A program made the position numbers and the translations under genes. A model generated the notes under the pieces. The model was not told where the DNA came from. It did not search any database and worked only from the letters and a program-made list of their open reading frames with translations. 14,506 bases of DNA. Source: an uncultured bacterium (GTDB lineage: Bacteria > Bacteroidota > Ignavibacteria > Kapaibacteriales > UBA2268). The stretch's first letter is position 1. Each line of letters opens with the position of its first letter. This document shows positions 13,649 through 14,506 of the stretch, piece by piece. The DNA is taken from the NCBI GenBank assembly GCA_937875295.1, contig CALLXS010000003.1, positions 1-14,506 of the forward strand. Reading direction: 5' to 3'.

Positions 13649-14506
13649 TTATTTGGAATAATCCCTTTGTCCGAAAATTGCAGTCCCAATTCTGAGAATT
13701 GTAGATCCTTCAGTAACTGCAATTTCGTAATCATGAGTCATTCCCATAGATAAATGCTGAAAATCAATTTCAGGGAAACTAGATTTTAATTCAATCTTTA
13801 AATTTCTCAAAATAGAAAATTCTTTTATAGAAATATTAGCATCATTTGAAAAGCTACCTATAGTCATTAAACCTTTTATCCTGACATTTTCTATATTTTG
13901 CACTTCTTTAGCTAATTTAAAGACTTCATTTGGTTCTACTCCGCTTTTAGATTCTTCATTAGAAGTATTTACTTGCAATAAAATATCGATAGTTCTATTA
14001 TATTTTTTAGCTTGTTTTCCGATTTCTTCAGCTAATTTTAGAGAATCTACAGAATGAATCATTTTCACAAATGGAGCTAAATATTTAACTTTATTTGTTT
14101 GCAAATGTCCAATAAAATGCCAATTGACCTGTGGATAATTGTTTTTGATGATTTCATCTTGTTTCTCTTTTAGTTCCTGAGCGTAATTTTCACCAAATTC
14201 CTGCATTCCGTATTCATTAGCTTTTATTATTGCATCGATTGGATGAGTCTTTGAAACAGCTAATATAGTTATATCATCAATTTCTCTTAACCAGAAAAAA
14301 TCTCCTCCAACTATATCCCTAGGCCTCCAAATCACAAAACTATCCTTAAAGACCCTTTTCATTTCCTTATCTAAAGGCAAAATAGACTCCTGCAGCCTTT
14401 TAGCATATTCAATGCTATCTTTTACCTTTTCATTAGACTCTTTTAACTCTTGAGTCCTTACATTAACTTTATTTTCAAGTTCCTCTTTAAGCACCATAGA
14501 TTGTTT
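13649..14506 (-). CDS. YggS-family PLP homeostasis protein fused to a truncated SpoIIE-type phosphatase N-part (5' end beyond window)
   Basis: An ATG lies at 14497, but the frame is open to the window edge, so the true start is probably outside. Counting from that ATG, residues 1-30 are coiled coil (LKEELENKVNVRTQELKESN) and 24-75 match the start of a SpoIIE-type PP2C domain: YAKRLQESILP, DSFVIWRPRDIVGGDFFW (Asp66 would be a metal ligand). At about 74-81 the sequence turns into YggS: AVSKTHP with the PLP lysine Lys83, FGENYAQEL (101-109), WHFIGHLQTNK (126-136), LLQVNTSNEESKSG (173-186), GLMTIG, then MGMTHDYEIAVTEGSTILRIGTAIFGQRDYSK at the C-terminus. YggS keeps all binding motifs but lacks its first about 30 residues; the phosphatase lacks most of its active site. 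YggS lacks racemase activity and buffers PLP. It heads the LytR_C-rsfS-argS operon. Could be a real fusion or a mis-assembly. Confidence 0.85.
   Translation of the reverse strand, partial: KQSMVLKEELENKVNVRTQELKESNEKVKDSIEYAKRLQESILPLDKEMKRVFKDSFVIWRPRDIVGGDFFWLREIDDITILAVSKTHPIDAIIKANEYGMQEFGENYAQELKEKQDEIIKNNYPQVNWHFIGHLQTNKVKYLAPFVKMIHSVDSLKLAEEIGKQAKKYNRTIDILLQVNTSNEESKSGVEPNEVFKLAKEVQNIENVRIKGLMTIGSFSNDANISIKEFSILRNLKIELKSSFPEIDFQHLSMGMTHDYEIAVTEGSTILRIGTAIFGQRDYSK

Overview
The window is AT-rich (roughly 25-30% G+C by eye) and uses the standard bacterial code. It looks like a chromosomal piece of an uncultured member of the Bacteroidota/Ignavibacteria/Kapabacteria side of the FCB group. 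The reasons are the Bacteroidota-type promoter motif TAnnTTTG (best at 1225-1255, with an upstream TTG), weak or absent Shine-Dalgarno sites at most genes, a secreted transglutaminase-like protein of a Bacteroidota-typical type, an 'AHQLGTPLSSL' histidine kinase, and STAS/SpoIIE partner-switching parts. I see no tRNA, rRNA, CRISPR array, phage or IS.

Layout. On the minus strand, 59-1183 encodes a GT9 heptosyltransferase-like enzyme. Divergent from it are a STAS anti-anti-sigma protein (1287-1634) and a small exported CsgG/TolB-N-like protein (1736-2227) that ends in a good intrinsic terminator. Next is a two-gene plus-strand unit: an unrecognised 438-aa protein with an acidic tail, then an ECF sigma factor. 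Convergent to it lie tsaE and, further upstream on the minus strand, an NTF2/SnoaL-like lipoprotein with its own terminator. A lipoprotein resembling a membrane-fusion adaptor follows at 5817-6569. Then comes a 525-bp non-coding stretch (6570-7094) full of inverted and direct repeats, with two T-tract hairpins and a possible small RNA. The largest gene (7095-9746) encodes a secreted protein with an intact-looking transglutaminase-like domain, a second degenerate one, and a thioredoxin-like C-terminus without a CxxC.

From 14506 down to 9775 there is a compact minus-strand operon: yggS-like, LytR_C-domain protein, rsfS, argS, and a sensor histidine kinase without a response regulator. rsfS and argS are translation genes; yggS handles PLP homeostasis.

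The most unusual observation is at the right edge. The YggS protein lacks its normal first ~30 residues and carries instead, in frame, a coiled coil plus the first strands of a SpoIIE-type PP2C phosphatase. The switch occurs at a short stretch that both families share (roughly 'ILAVS'). The frame stays open to the window edge. It is either a natural gene fusion or, quite plausibly, an assembly mis-join near a contig end. Other points of interest are the candidate small RNA, the unknown protein coupled to the ECF sigma factor, and the orphan signalling parts.
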